Shown piece after piece: positions 10,324 through 18,964 of a stretch of DNA of 64,000 nt; position 1 is the stretch's first letter; each line of letters starts with the position of its first letter. The notes beneath the pieces were generated by a model that had not been told where the DNA came from, ran no database searches, and was given only the letters and a program-made list of their open reading frames with translations. Source of the DNA: Streptomyces sp. NBC_00335 (lineage in GTDB: Bacteria; Actinomycetota; Actinomycetes; Streptomycetales; Streptomycetaceae); assembly GCF_036127095.1 (NCBI RefSeq), contig NZ_CP108006.1:1488001-1552000 (forward strand). The letters run 5' to 3'. Made by a program: the position numbers and the translations under genes.

Positions 10324-11925
10324 ATGGCTCCTGCCACCCTTTTCGAACTCTTCGCCGCCAGCGCCGAGCGGCATCCCGAGCGGATCGCGCTGGAGGTCCA
10401 GGGCGAGGTCCTGACCTACTCCGAACTGGATGACCTGGTGGCCGGGTTGGCGACGTCCATGGCGGAACGCGGCGACGGCCGGCCGAAGACGGTCGGCCTG
10501 CTCGCCTCCCGCAGCCTGGTCGCCTACGCCGGCTACCTGGCGGCGCTGCGCCTCGGTGCGGCCGTCGTACCGCTCAACCCGTCCTTCCCCTCCGCCCGGA
10601 TCCGGACCATCGCGGCGACGACGAAGCTGGACCTGATCGTCGCCGATCAGGCTGCCGCCCAACAGGCCGAGCTGCTCTTCGCTCCGGAAGCGGAGCCGGC
10701 CGAGGAGCTCGGTCCGGCCCTGCTGACCGTCACCGACCCCGAGCTGACCCGGCTCAGGACGGGTGCGCCCGAGAACGGTCGGCTCGCTCCGGTCCATCCG
10801 GCGTCGCGGGAGGACGTCGCGTACATCCTCTACACCTCCGGCTCGACCGGGCGGCCTCGCGGCGTCCCGATACGGCATGCCAGGGTGCTGCCCGCGCTCT
10901 GGTGGCTGATCGGCAATCACGACTTCGGCCCCGAGGACCGCATCTCGCAGAACGTCGAGCTGTCCTTCGACGTGGCGGTGTACGAACTCTTCGCCACCTG
11001 GGCGGTCGGCGCGGCCCTCGTGGTGCCCCGGCCGAACGACGTGTTCCGCCCGTCGGCGTTCGTGAACGCCAAGCGGATCACGCACTGGTTCTGCGTCCCC
11101 TCGGTCGGGAGCATCGCGGCCCGCACGGGCGCGCTCGCGCCGGGATCGATGCCGACGCTCGCCGGCGTGATGTTCGGCGGGGAGCGCCTGCTCGCCGAGC
11201 AGGCCAGACAGTGGGCCGAGGCAGCCCCCAACTCCCGCTTGTGGAACGGCTACGGTCCGACCGAGGTCGCGATCTGCTGCGTCGAGCAGCCGCTCGGATC
11301 CCTGGATTCACTCAAGGCGCCCGGTTCCAACGGAACCCTTCCGATCGGCCGGCTTCCGGCTCACGTGGAGCACGTGATCCTCGACGAGTCGGGCGAGCCC
11401 TCGCAGACGGGTGAGCTCTGCGTCCGTGGCGACCAGCGCTTCGACGGCTACCTGGATCCCGCCGACGACACCGGCCGCTTCCTCCTCTGGAGCCCCGGCG
11501 GCCGCGCCGTGGTCCACGACGGGACCACCCCTCTGACGAAGGACCACTGGTATCGGACGGGCGACCGCGTACAAGTGGAGGGAGATTCCCTGGTGTTCCT
11601 CGGCCGGCTGGACCACCAGGTGAAGGTCCGGGGCCAACGCATCGAGCTGGGCGAGGTCGACACCGCCCTGGCACGGCACCCCGCCGTACGCGACGCCGTG
11701 GCCGTGGTCCACGAGACGGAACTCGAATCGGTACTGGTCGCCTACTACGCCGGCGAGGAGACGCCACAGGCCGAACTCACCGCGTTCCTCCGCGAACTGC
11801 TACCGCTGTACATGGTTCCGGGCCGCATCACGCACCTCCCGGAGCTGCCGCTCAACGCCAACGGCAAGGTCGACCGCACGGCGATCACCGCACGGGCCGC
11901 CCATGGAGCCGGAACCGGATCGTGA
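10324..11925 (+). CDS. Stand-alone NRPS adenylation domain
   Basis: This 533-residue AMP-forming enzyme has A3 YTSGSTGRPRG near residue 170, A4 SFDVAVYELF with the amino-group-binding Asp near 216, A5 NGYGPTEVAICC, A7 YRTGDR and A10 NANGKVDR. No carrier or condensation domain is attached, so it must load a carrier in trans, for example the carrier whose C-terminus starts the window. Read by eye, the specificity residues are D-V-Y-F-V-F-G-I-C, which I cannot assign. I chose ATG 10324 because AGGA lies 8 bp upstream; ATG 10306 in the same frame would add six residues but its nearest AGGA is about 15 bp away. It is the last gene of the operon and is followed by a hairpin. Confidence 0.85.
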   Translation: MAPATLFELFAASAERHPERIALEVQGEVLTYSELDDLVAGLATSMAERGDGRPKTVGLLASRSLVAYAGYLAALRLGAAVVPLNPSFPSARIRTIAATTKLDLIVADQAAAQQAELLFAPEAEPAEELGPALLTVTDPELTRLRTGAPENGRLAPVHPASREDVAYILYTSGSTGRPRGVPIRHARVLPALWWLIGNHDFGPEDRISQNVELSFDVAVYELFATWAVGAALVVPRPNDVFRPSAFVNAKRITHWFCVPSVGSIAARTGALAPGSMPTLAGVMFGGERLLAEQARQWAEAAPNSRLWNGYGPTEVAICCVEQPLGSLDSLKAPGSNGTLPIGRLPAHVEHVILDESGEPSQTGELCVRGDQRFDGYLDPADDTGRFLLWSPGGRAVVHDGTTPLTKDHWYRTGDRVQVEGDSLVFLGRLDHQVKVRGQRIELGEVDTALARHPAVRDAVAVVHETELESVLVAYYAGEETPQAELTAFLRELLPLYMVPGRITHLPELPLNANGKVDRTAITARAAHGAGTGS

Positions 11926-11961
11926 GGACCCCGGACGGGTGCCGGTCGAGCGGAACCCTGA

Positions 11962-11989
11962 TGACACGGGCAACCGGTGGCCCGTGTCA
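11962..11989 (+). terminator. Hairpin terminator after the NRPS operon
   Basis: A perfect 10-bp inverted repeat (TGACACGGGC / GCCCGTGTCA) with an 8-nt loop starts 37 bp after the last NRPS gene. No long T-tract follows, as is usual in streptomycetes. It also overlaps the upstream alternative start of the kinase gene, supporting the downstream start used for that gene. Confidence 0.6.
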
Positions 11990-12063
11990 CGGGAAACGGA
12001 TACCGTGATCGCCCGCGGCCTCCGTGGCCGTCGTGTGCGCCTGCCGTCCGGACCGGGGGGAAG

Positions 12064-14436
12064 ATGGAAGAGCTCACAGGCCAGGATCCGCGGGTTCTCG
12101 GCGGCTACAGACTCCTGAGCCGGCTGGGGCAGGGCGGGATGGGGCGGGTGTATCTGGCCTCGGACGGTGGCGACGGCCTGTTGGCGGTCAAGGTCATCCA
12201 TCCCGAATACGCGGGGAACGAGGAGTTCCGGCGCCGTTTCCAGCGTGAAGTGCGTGCCGCCGCACGGGTCAAGGCGGTGGGGGTGGCGCGAGTGATCGCG
12301 GCCGATCCGCACGCGGAACTGCCGTGGCTGGCCACGGAGTACATTCCCGGCCTGTCCCTGGCAGAGGCTATCGATGCCCATGGCGCTCTGCCGGCCGGCT
12401 CCTGCCACCACCTGGCGGCGCAACTCGCGCAGGCGCTGAGCGCCGTCCACACCGAAGGCCTGGTCCACCGGGACCTGAAGCCGTCCAACGTGATCCTGGG
12501 GGCGTCCGGCGCCCATCTGATCGACTTCGGGATCGCCCGCGCGGCCGATGACAGCGTCATCACCCATACCGGACAGACTCCCGGCACCCCTGGATTCATC
12601 GCTCCCGAGGTGCTGCGGGGCAAGGACTCGGACGCCCGTGCGGACGTGTTCGCACTCGGCGCGGTCCTCGCGTTCGCCGCCCAGGGCCGGCACCCCTACG
12701 GAACCGGAGCACCGATCGTCGTCATGGCCCGGCCCCTGGCGATGGATCCGGACCTGTCCGGAGTCTCCGATCCCGTCCTCGCCGACCTCTTACCCCGGTG
12801 CCTGGCCACCGACCCGGCGGCGCGCCCCGATCTGGGAACGATCATCCGCGCAGTCACCGACGGCTACACGCCCACCCGGTTCTGGGTACCGGCGACCGTC
12901 CTGGACGCCATCGGACAGCGCAGCCTGACCGCCCGGCACCTGACCGCACCACCGTTCCCTCGGCGCCCTTCCGGCCCTCCCGGCCATCTCGGCCCTCCCG
13001 GCGGGACCGCTCAGCCGGCCGGCGCGTCCCCGCCCTTGCACCACGCCGAGACCGTGACGCACGCCGGCGATCCGTCAGCCCGTACGCAGCCCGCCCCCGA
13101 TGCCGCGAGGGCTCGCGCCACCTCACCGGACCCGGCCTCACCCCTGAGCACCATCCGGCCCAGCCGCCGGACCCTGGTGCGCGGGACGCTGGCTGCGGCA
13201 GTGATCGCGGCGGGCGCTGCCGGCGGCATCTCGCTGATCGACTCCTACACGAAGGACCGGGAGAAGGACCGTAAGGCGGATCAGCGGGCGAAGGACACCG
13301 ACGCCAAGAACAAGGACAAGGCCAAGGAAGCACAACGGGCCCACGAGGCCGAGGTCCGTGCTGCCGCCGTGCCGTTGCAGGAGCGGACGATCTGGAGCCG
13401 GCCACTGGACGGATGGGTCCGCGCGACCCCGTGCTTGTCGGGGTCCACGCTGTACGTGACGGACAACGGCGACACGCTGCGGTCCGTGAGCCTGAAGGAC
13501 GGATCCGTCCGGTGGACCCACGGCGTGGACGGATTCGGTACGGGCGATTCGCCCGTGGCCGTCGGTGGCGTGGTGGCCGCCCTCCACACCTCCGGCCTCG
13601 ACGTCCTGGACGCCGGCAGCGGCAAACGCCTGTGGACCGCCGATGGGCCCATGGGACAGCTCTCCCAGCACCGCGGCCGACTCGTCTTCGACGACGGATA
13701 CTTCATCTCCTGCTTCACCACCAGCGGTTCACGCGTGTGGAACCGCCGGTACAACACCGTTCAGAAGAAGTCCGGGCCCCTGGTCACGGCGGACGACACT
13801 CTGACGATCGTCAGTGGGGACGGGAAGCTGGTCGCCATCAACCTCGCGGATGGCCGGACACTCTGGGAACACCAGGTGGATACGGGCGGCGAAGCCGTGA
13901 CCGCGGTGTCCGACGGATCGGTCGTCGTCTTCGGGTCGGCCGGAGTCAGCTCGTTCGAGCTGAGGACGGGCACCGAGCAATGGAACGTCAAGGTGCCCGG
14001 ACTCGGAGGAGGCGTCGAGCTGGTGATCCACACGGACACCGTGTACGTCGGCGCCGGCAGCCACGGATTGTTCGCCTACGAGCTCTCCTCCGGCAAGGAG
14101 CGCTGGCACGCGTCCGACGGTCCGCATTCGGGCCTTCGCCCCGCATCCGACATGATCTACGGTTACGGCACCACGATCGTCGCCGTGAACAAGGCCGACG
14201 GCTCGACGGTCTGGAGCACCGTCGTGGACAACGATCCCGATCCGGACCTCGTCCTCGGCGCCGAAGGCATCTACATCCACGGCGATGGCGACAAGACGCT
14301 GTGCTGCCTGGACCACCGCACCGGACGCTTCCGCTGGACGATCCCCGGCATCCAACTCACCGACGGCTCCCCCGTCCCGACCCCGGACAAGCTCCTGGTC
14401 GGGATCGACGGAACCCTCCACGCCCTCAAGGTGTAG
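12064..14436 (+). CDS. Membrane Ser/Thr protein kinase with extracellular PQQ-type beta-propeller (AfsK-like)
   Basis: This 790-residue protein has an N-terminal Hanks-type kinase domain: glycine loop LGQGGMGRV, Lys43 in AVKV, HRDLKPSN with catalytic Asp137, DFG at Asp154, and GTPGFIAPEVL. A Pro-rich linker (about 300-365) is followed by one membrane segment (about 371-393), a charged Lys/Asp/Glu coil, and a C-terminal domain with repeated W-x-x-x-V-D-G and LYVTDNGD-like blades typical of PQQ/quinoprotein propellers. This is the architecture of AfsK-type kinases, which modulate secondary metabolism and development. ATG 12064 follows GGGGGGAAG; a longer GTG version (11977) would run through the upstream hairpin. 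Codon 243 is TTA (12790-12792), so translation probably needs the bldA tRNA. Confidence 0.9.
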   Translation: MEELTGQDPRVLGGYRLLSRLGQGGMGRVYLASDGGDGLLAVKVIHPEYAGNEEFRRRFQREVRAAARVKAVGVARVIAADPHAELPWLATEYIPGLSLAEAIDAHGALPAGSCHHLAAQLAQALSAVHTEGLVHRDLKPSNVILGASGAHLIDFGIARAADDSVITHTGQTPGTPGFIAPEVLRGKDSDARADVFALGAVLAFAAQGRHPYGTGAPIVVMARPLAMDPDLSGVSDPVLADLLPRCLATDPAARPDLGTIIRAVTDGYTPTRFWVPATVLDAIGQRSLTARHLTAPPFPRRPSGPPGHLGPPGGTAQPAGASPPLHHAETVTHAGDPSARTQPAPDAARARATSPDPASPLSTIRPSRRTLVRGTLAAAVIAAGAAGGISLIDSYTKDREKDRKADQRAKDTDAKNKDKAKEAQRAHEAEVRAAAVPLQERTIWSRPLDGWVRATPCLSGSTLYVTDNGDTLRSVSLKDGSVRWTHGVDGFGTGDSPVAVGGVVAALHTSGLDVLDAGSGKRLWTADGPMGQLSQHRGRLVFDDGYFISCFTTSGSRVWNRRYNTVQKKSGPLVTADDTLTIVSGDGKLVAINLADGRTLWEHQVDTGGEAVTAVSDGSVVVFGSAGVSSFELRTGTEQWNVKVPGLGGGVELVIHTDTVYVGAGSHGLFAYELSSGKERWHASDGPHSGLRPASDMIYGYGTTIVAVNKADGSTVWSTVVDNDPDPDLVLGAEGIYIHGDGDKTLCCLDHRTGRFRWTIPGIQLTDGSPVPTPDKLLVGIDGTLHALKV

Positions 14437-14474
14437 TCGGTCACCACGGTTGCAGATCGCCCGGGTCGAGCGCA

Positions 14475-14488
14475 GGAGAGCGCTCTCC
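14475..14488. promoter_or_regulatory. LacI-type operator GGAGAGCGCTCTCC (copy 1)
   Basis: A perfect 14-bp palindrome with the central AGCGCT typical of LacI/GalR-family operators lies 38 bp after the kinase gene and 237 bp before the ABC ATPase gene. The same core occurs at 32945 and 39097, and a degenerate form at 35451, in all cases upstream of sugar-related genes. The probable regulator is the LacI-family protein encoded at 31699-32718. Confidence 0.65.
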
Positions 14489-14494
14489 CCCGGC

Positions 14495-14515
14495 GGGAAC
14501 CTAACGCGCGTTCCC
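14495..14515. terminator. Inverted repeat after the kinase gene, possible terminator
   Basis: GGGAAC and GTTCCC flank a 9-nt spacer, and the outer bases extend the pairing imperfectly. The repeat sits 58 bp after the kinase stop and just beyond the LacI-type palindrome. It could end kinase transcription or be part of the control region of the ATPase gene. The rest of the gap 14437-14725 shows no other gene. Confidence 0.3.
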
Positions 14516-14725
14516 TGCCGAGGTCAAGGATCCGGGCGATCAACTCACTGACCGGGAAGCCGACTTTCCCCGCGCCACCGGGCGGCCGGGGACCATCGCC
14601 CGGGACCGGATCCCCCGATGTTGCGCCAAGGCGTTCCCTCGGCGGGGAGGCCTGGGCTAACTTCTGACCTCAACTCCCCCACCCCCCGCACTCACCCCAC
14701 CATTCCGAGCTCCGGACGGACCGTC

Positions 14726-16078
14726 ATGAGTCGTTCCATCGTGTTGCGCGATGTCAGCAAGAGGTACGGGCGCAACTCCCTCGCCGTCGAGCGCGTCTCC
14801 CTCACCGTAGAGCCGGGCGAGTTCCTGGTGCTGCTGGGGCCTTCGGGCTGCGGCAAGTCCACTGTCCTGCGGATGATCGCGGGCCTGGAGGACATCACCG
14901 AGGGCGCGCTGTTCCTCGACGGCGAGTACGCCAACCACATGCCGCCGAGCGAGCGGGACATCGCGATGGTGTTCCAGAGCTTCGCGCTGTATCCGAACAT
15001 GACGGGGCGCGCCAACATCGGCTTCCCGCTGAAGCTGCGCGACCCCCGTGGTGATCACGAGCCGCAGGTGGAGGCGACGGCCCGGATGCTGGGCATCGAG
15101 GATCTCCTCGATCGCTTCCCCGGACAGCTCTCCGGCGGCGAGCGCCAGCGGGTCGCGATGGGCCGGGCCATCTCCCGCAAGCCGTCGGTGTTCCTGATGG
15201 ACGAGCCGCTTTCGAGTCTGGACTCGAAGCTGCGCAGCCACCTGCGGGCCGAGATCGCCCGGCTGACTGCCGAACTGGGCGTCACCACCGTCTATGTGAC
15301 GCATGATCAGTCCGAGGCCATGTCCCTCGGCCATCGCGTGGCCGTCATGCGCGGCGGCGTCCTGCAACAGGTCAGCTCACCGCGCGACACTTACGCCCTC
15401 CCCGCGAACGTGTTCGTCGCCGCGTTCATCGGCACGCCCCGCATCAGCCTCCTCCAGGCCGTCGTCCACGCCCCGCTGGGCGCCGGAATGTGGGTCGATC
15501 TGGGCCGGCACCGGCTCACCCTGCCCGAACCCCTGAGCACCGATCACCAGCTGCTCCGGATCCAGCAAGGGCGCCCGATCATCGTCGGCCTGCGGTCGGA
15601 GGCGGTGAGGATCGCCCCGCCGAGCCAGGCGCGGCCGGGTGAGGTGGCGATCACGGGCATCGTCGAGCACGTCGAATACCAGGGACACGAGGCGCTGGTC
15701 CACGTGGACACGGGCTCACGACCCGCGGTGGTCACGGATCTGGAGGCGCCCCGTCAGACGGTCGCGACCCGGCGCGCCCGCAAGCAGCGGCAGAGCGGCC
15801 TCGGCCGGTTCAGGGACCGGGCCGTGGAACGGCTGTCCGGGTCGGTGGCCGTCCTCGACCCGCCGCCGGAATCCATCCAGGGGCCGGACGCCGGTGCCGC
15901 ACCGGAACGGTTGGGCGCGGTGCGCAGCGACCTCGTGGTGCGCACGGGACCCCATGTCCGAGTGCGGGTGGGGGCCCAGATCCCCCTGCTGGTCGATCTG
16001 GGGCAGCTGTACGTCTTCGACCACACGGGGCGTCGGGTGTCTCCGGCCGGGGACGGGTTCACACCACTGGAGAGGTAG
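14726..16078 (+). CDS. Sugar ABC transporter ATPase (MalK/MsiK/UgpC type) with enlarged C-terminal domain
   Basis: This 450-residue ATPase has Walker A GPSGCGKST (about 37-45), the Q-loop in MVFQSFALYPNMTG, signature LSGGERQR (about 135), Walker B VFLMDEP, and the H-loop in YVTHDQSEAMSL. A C-terminal TOBE-like regulatory domain follows. It should energise a CUT1 sugar importer, most likely the permeases at 18965-20831. It is longer than the ~370-380 residues usual for this family: residues about 345-405 form a basic, Pro-rich insertion (around RRARKQRQSGLGRFRDR) inside the TOBE region. Streptomycetes usually share one unlinked MsiK among many importers, so a linked, operator-controlled ATPase is notable. 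ATG 14726 was chosen because upstream in-frame sequence is non-conserved leader. Confidence 0.9.
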   Translation: MSRSIVLRDVSKRYGRNSLAVERVSLTVEPGEFLVLLGPSGCGKSTVLRMIAGLEDITEGALFLDGEYANHMPPSERDIAMVFQSFALYPNMTGRANIGFPLKLRDPRGDHEPQVEATARMLGIEDLLDRFPGQLSGGERQRVAMGRAISRKPSVFLMDEPLSSLDSKLRSHLRAEIARLTAELGVTTVYVTHDQSEAMSLGHRVAVMRGGVLQQVSSPRDTYALPANVFVAAFIGTPRISLLQAVVHAPLGAGMWVDLGRHRLTLPEPLSTDHQLLRIQQGRPIIVGLRSEAVRIAPPSQARPGEVAITGIVEHVEYQGHEALVHVDTGSRPAVVTDLEAPRQTVATRRARKQRQSGLGRFRDRAVERLSGSVAVLDPPPESIQGPDAGAAPERLGAVRSDLVVRTGPHVRVRVGAQIPLLVDLGQLYVFDHTGRRVSPAGDGFTPLER

Positions 16079-16094
16079 TTCCCTCGCGCCCGTC

Positions 16095-16123
16095 GGCCCA
16101 CCACGCAGGCTGCGGGGTGGGCC
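16095..16123. terminator. Bidirectional hairpin between convergent genes
   Basis: GGCCCACC and GGTGGGCC form an 8-bp stem around an inner CGCAG/CTGCG hairpin. It lies in the 51-bp gap between the ATPase gene and the convergent ROK regulator and could end transcription from both sides. Confidence 0.6.
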
Positions 16124-16129
16124 GGGGGG

Positions 16130-17449
16130 TCAGTGCGCCGCCCGCTCCTGCAGCGTGGTGCGCCAGGCCGGAAGCGGCTCCTCGCGTTCGGGTTGCGTGC
16201 GGTGGCCGCCGTGGGCGAAGAAGTCGGCGAGGGGCAGGATTCCCGCGCCGACCGTGACGGCGTCGGGGCCGAAGGTTCCGAGGTCGATGCGGACGTTGGC
16301 GGCCGGGTAGGACAGGGCGTAGGAGGTGGCGTAGGAGCGTACGGAGTCCAGGAAGCGGGTGCCGAGCTGCAGGCCGGCCCAGCCGCCGACGAGGATGCGT
16401 TCGGGCTGGAAGAGGTTGATCAGGTCGGAGAATCCCGCGCCGAGGTACTCGGCGGTCTCCTCCAGGACGGCCAGTGCCGTCGTGTCGGCCCCGGGGGTGG
16501 TGCCGTCGGTGTCCGGTGCCGGGTAGGCGGCGGCGAGCATCGCGGTCAGGGCGGTCTCCTCGTCCGTGTCGGCCGGCGGGCGCCCCCCGGCCTCGACCCA
16601 GCGTTCCAGGAGGGCCTCGGCCCCCGCGTACGCCTCCAGGCAGCCCTGGGCGCCGCAGCGGCAGCGGCGCCCGCGGACACGGACGGTCAGGTGGCCCCAC
16701 TCGATGGCGCGGCCGGTTCGGGTGTCCTCGCTGACCACACAGGCGCCGACGCCCGAGCCGAAGAGCACGACGACGGCGTTGCGCGCTCCGCGGCCGGCGC
16801 CGAACCACATTTCGGCCTGGCCGAGGGTCTTGGCCCCGTTGTCGATGTAGTACGGGACGGTTTCGGGCAGCAGGTGCGAGTCGCGCAGCATCCGCTCCAG
16901 CGGGACGGCGTCCCAGCCGATGGTCTGGCCGTGGACGACGGCGCCGTCCGCGGTTCTGGCGACGATGCCGGGAACACCGATGCCGACGCCGAGGAGCCGC
17001 TCGGGGGCGATGCCGGCCCTGTGCAGGACCTCGGCGATGCCCTCGCGGAGGTGTCGCACGACGACGGCGACGTCGTAGCGGTCGATCCGGCGGGGCCCGG
17101 CAGCCTCCAGGGGGCGCTCGACGCGTGCGAGCTCGGTCAGGGTCAGGTCGAAGAGCTCGATGCGGATCCGGGTCTCACCGACGTCGACACCGATCATGTA
17201 GCCGCTGGCCGGGCTGACCCGGAGCAGGGTCCTGGGTCGCCCGCCGGCCGACTCCACGCTCCCGGCTTCCTCCACCAGGCCGTCGCTGACCAGCTCCGCG
17301 ACCACGTTGCTGATGGATCCGGAGCTCAATCCCGTGGCGGGCCCCAGCGAGAAGCGGCTCAGAGGGCCGTCGAAATACAACCGTTGCAAAACAGCGGTTC
17401 GGTTCTCCCGCCGCAGGTCACGCACTGTTCGGCCGCTACGCACGCGCAC
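16130..17449 (-). CDS. ROK-family transcriptional regulator (NagC/XylR type)
   Basis: This 439-residue protein has an N-terminal winged HTH (LQRLYFDGPLSRFSLG and GLSSGSISNVVAEL, about 20-55) followed by the ROK sugar-kinase fold: GVDVGETRIRIEL, GIGVPGI and the zinc-type motif CRCGAQGCLEAY. Such proteins repress sugar-transport operons and release DNA on binding a sugar. It is divergent from the substrate-binding protein gene and lies within the transporter locus, so it very likely controls that operon. I chose GTG 17449, which has AGGGG 5 bp upstream; a TTG at 17482 would add eleven residues without a good ribosome site. Confidence 0.9.
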   Translation of the reverse strand: MRVRSGRTVRDLRRENRTAVLQRLYFDGPLSRFSLGPATGLSSGSISNVVAELVSDGLVEEAGSVESAGGRPRTLLRVSPASGYMIGVDVGETRIRIELFDLTLTELARVERPLEAAGPRRIDRYDVAVVVRHLREGIAEVLHRAGIAPERLLGVGIGVPGIVARTADGAVVHGQTIGWDAVPLERMLRDSHLLPETVPYYIDNGAKTLGQAEMWFGAGRGARNAVVVLFGSGVGACVVSEDTRTGRAIEWGHLTVRVRGRRCRCGAQGCLEAYAGAEALLERWVEAGGRPPADTDEETALTAMLAAAYPAPDTDGTTPGADTTALAVLEETAEYLGAGFSDLINLFQPERILVGGWAGLQLGTRFLDSVRSYATSYALSYPAANVRIDLGTFGPDAVTVGAGILPLADFFAHGGHRTQPEREEPLPAWRTTLQERAAH

Positions 17450-17517
17450 TCTGTCCCCTGTCTTCGATACCCATAACTGCAAGATACCTGCGTGAACGCT
17501 CTTGACGAGTCCTTCGC

Positions 17518-17548
17518 TTGAGGTTTAACTCACATCCTAAATTAAGCC
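17518..17548. promoter_or_regulatory. AT-rich candidate operator/promoter between ROK gene and transporter operon
   Basis: This is an AT-rich patch in otherwise GC-rich DNA, with two TTAA cores 17 bp apart (GTTTAACT and AAATTAAG). It lies 69 bp from the ROK start and about 90 bp from the binding-protein start, the position expected for an autoregulated divergent operator. Assignment is by position and base composition only. Confidence 0.35.
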
Positions 17549-17634
17549 ATGTGGTTTTGGGGGCGAACCGCGGAACGTCCGCCCCCCACCCCGCAGTCGG
17601 CATCCCCGTTCCTTCCTGAAAGGCCCATGGAGCC

Positions 17635-18951
17635 ATGCGCAGAATCAGAGTCGCAGCGGTCGGCGCAGTCACCCTCTCCCTCGTCCTCGGAGCGGCCGCC
17701 TGTGGCGGCGGCTCCACCGACGGGAGCGGGTCCAACGAGCAGCCGAAGACGCTGACCTACTGGGCCTCCAACCAGGGATCGAGCCTGGAGGTGGACAAGC
17801 AGGTCCTCCAGCCGGAGCTCGACAAGTTCGAGAAGCAGACGGGCATCAAGGTCAAGCTCGAAGTCGTGCCGTGGGGCGACCTGCTCAACCGCATCCTGAC
17901 CGCGACCACCTCCGGCCAGGGCCCCGACGTCCTGAACATCGGCAACACCTGGAGCGCCTCGCTGCAGGCCAGTGGCGCTCTGCTGCCGTGGGACGCCAAG
18001 AACTTCGAGAAGATCGGCGGCAGGGACAAGTTCGTCGAGTCGGCGCTCGGCTCCACCGGCGTCCAGGGCCAGGACCCGGCGGCCGTACCGCTGTACTCCA
18101 TGGCCTACGCGCTCTACTACAACAAGAAGGCGTTCGCCGACGCGGGCGTCGCCAAGCCGCCGACCACCTGGGACGAGGTGATCGCCACCGGCAAGCAGCT
18201 GACCAAGGACGGCAAGGCCGGGCTCGGTGTCGAGGGCTCCAACCTGTCGAACAACATCCACCAGGTCTTCGTCCTGGGCAAGCAGCACGGCGCGGACTTC
18301 TTCACCGCGGACGGCAAGGCCGACTTCACCTCCGACGGCGCGGTCAAGGCCGTGAAGCAGTACGTCGACCTGATGGCGGACGCGCAGATCGTCGCCAAGG
18401 GCAACGCCGAGTACTCCCAGAACCAGTCACTGAGCGACTTCGCCAAGGGCAAGACCGCCATGGTGCTGTGGCAGACCGCGTCGGCGACCTTCGCGGCGCA
18501 GGGCATGAAGGAGGACGAGTGGGGCGTGGTCCCCGCGCCCGTGCAGTCCGGTGCGCCGGGGACGGGCACGTCCACCAACTCCATGGTCGCCGGCATCAAC
18601 ATGGCCGTCTTCAAGAACACCAAGAACATCGACGGCGCCACGAAGTTCGTGAACTTCATGACCGGTGACGAGGAGCAGAAGGTCCTCAACAAGGCCTACG
18701 GCTCCATCCCGCCGGTCAAGTCCGCGCAGACGGACCCCGCCTTCAACACCCCCGGTCTGGCCGTCCTGCGCGACACGCTCGCCAAGAGCGCCTCCGCCCT
18801 CCCGCAGGTCCCCGAGGAGTCGCAGTTCGAGACGGTGGTGGGCACCGCGGTCAAGGAGCTCTTCGCCGACGCGGCGGCCGGCCGTCCGGTGACGCTGGAG
18901 TCGGTGAAGGCCAAGCTCGAGAAGGCCCAGCAGCAGATGCCCAAGAAGTAG
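17635..18951 (+). CDS. Sugar ABC transporter substrate-binding lipoprotein
   Basis: This 438-residue protein has a lipoprotein signal (VRVAAVGAVTLSLVLGAAAC-like, Cys near residue 23) followed by a Gly/Ser spacer and a family 1 extracellular solute-binding fold: LTYWASNQGSS, VPWGDLLNRILTATTSGQGPDV and YALYYNKKAF. It should capture a sugar, probably a beta-glucoside or oligosaccharide given the GH1 enzyme in the same operon, and deliver it to the two permeases downstream. It is the first gene of the operon and faces the ROK regulator. Confidence 0.93.
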   Translation: MRRIRVAAVGAVTLSLVLGAAACGGGSTDGSGSNEQPKTLTYWASNQGSSLEVDKQVLQPELDKFEKQTGIKVKLEVVPWGDLLNRILTATTSGQGPDVLNIGNTWSASLQASGALLPWDAKNFEKIGGRDKFVESALGSTGVQGQDPAAVPLYSMAYALYYNKKAFADAGVAKPPTTWDEVIATGKQLTKDGKAGLGVEGSNLSNNIHQVFVLGKQHGADFFTADGKADFTSDGAVKAVKQYVDLMADAQIVAKGNAEYSQNQSLSDFAKGKTAMVLWQTASATFAAQGMKEDEWGVVPAPVQSGAPGTGTSTNSMVAGINMAVFKNTKNIDGATKFVNFMTGDEEQKVLNKAYGSIPPVKSAQTDPAFNTPGLAVLRDTLAKSASALPQVPEESQFETVVGTAVKELFADAAAGRPVTLESVKAKLEKAQQQMPKK

Positions 18952-18964
18952 GCACGGACACCTC

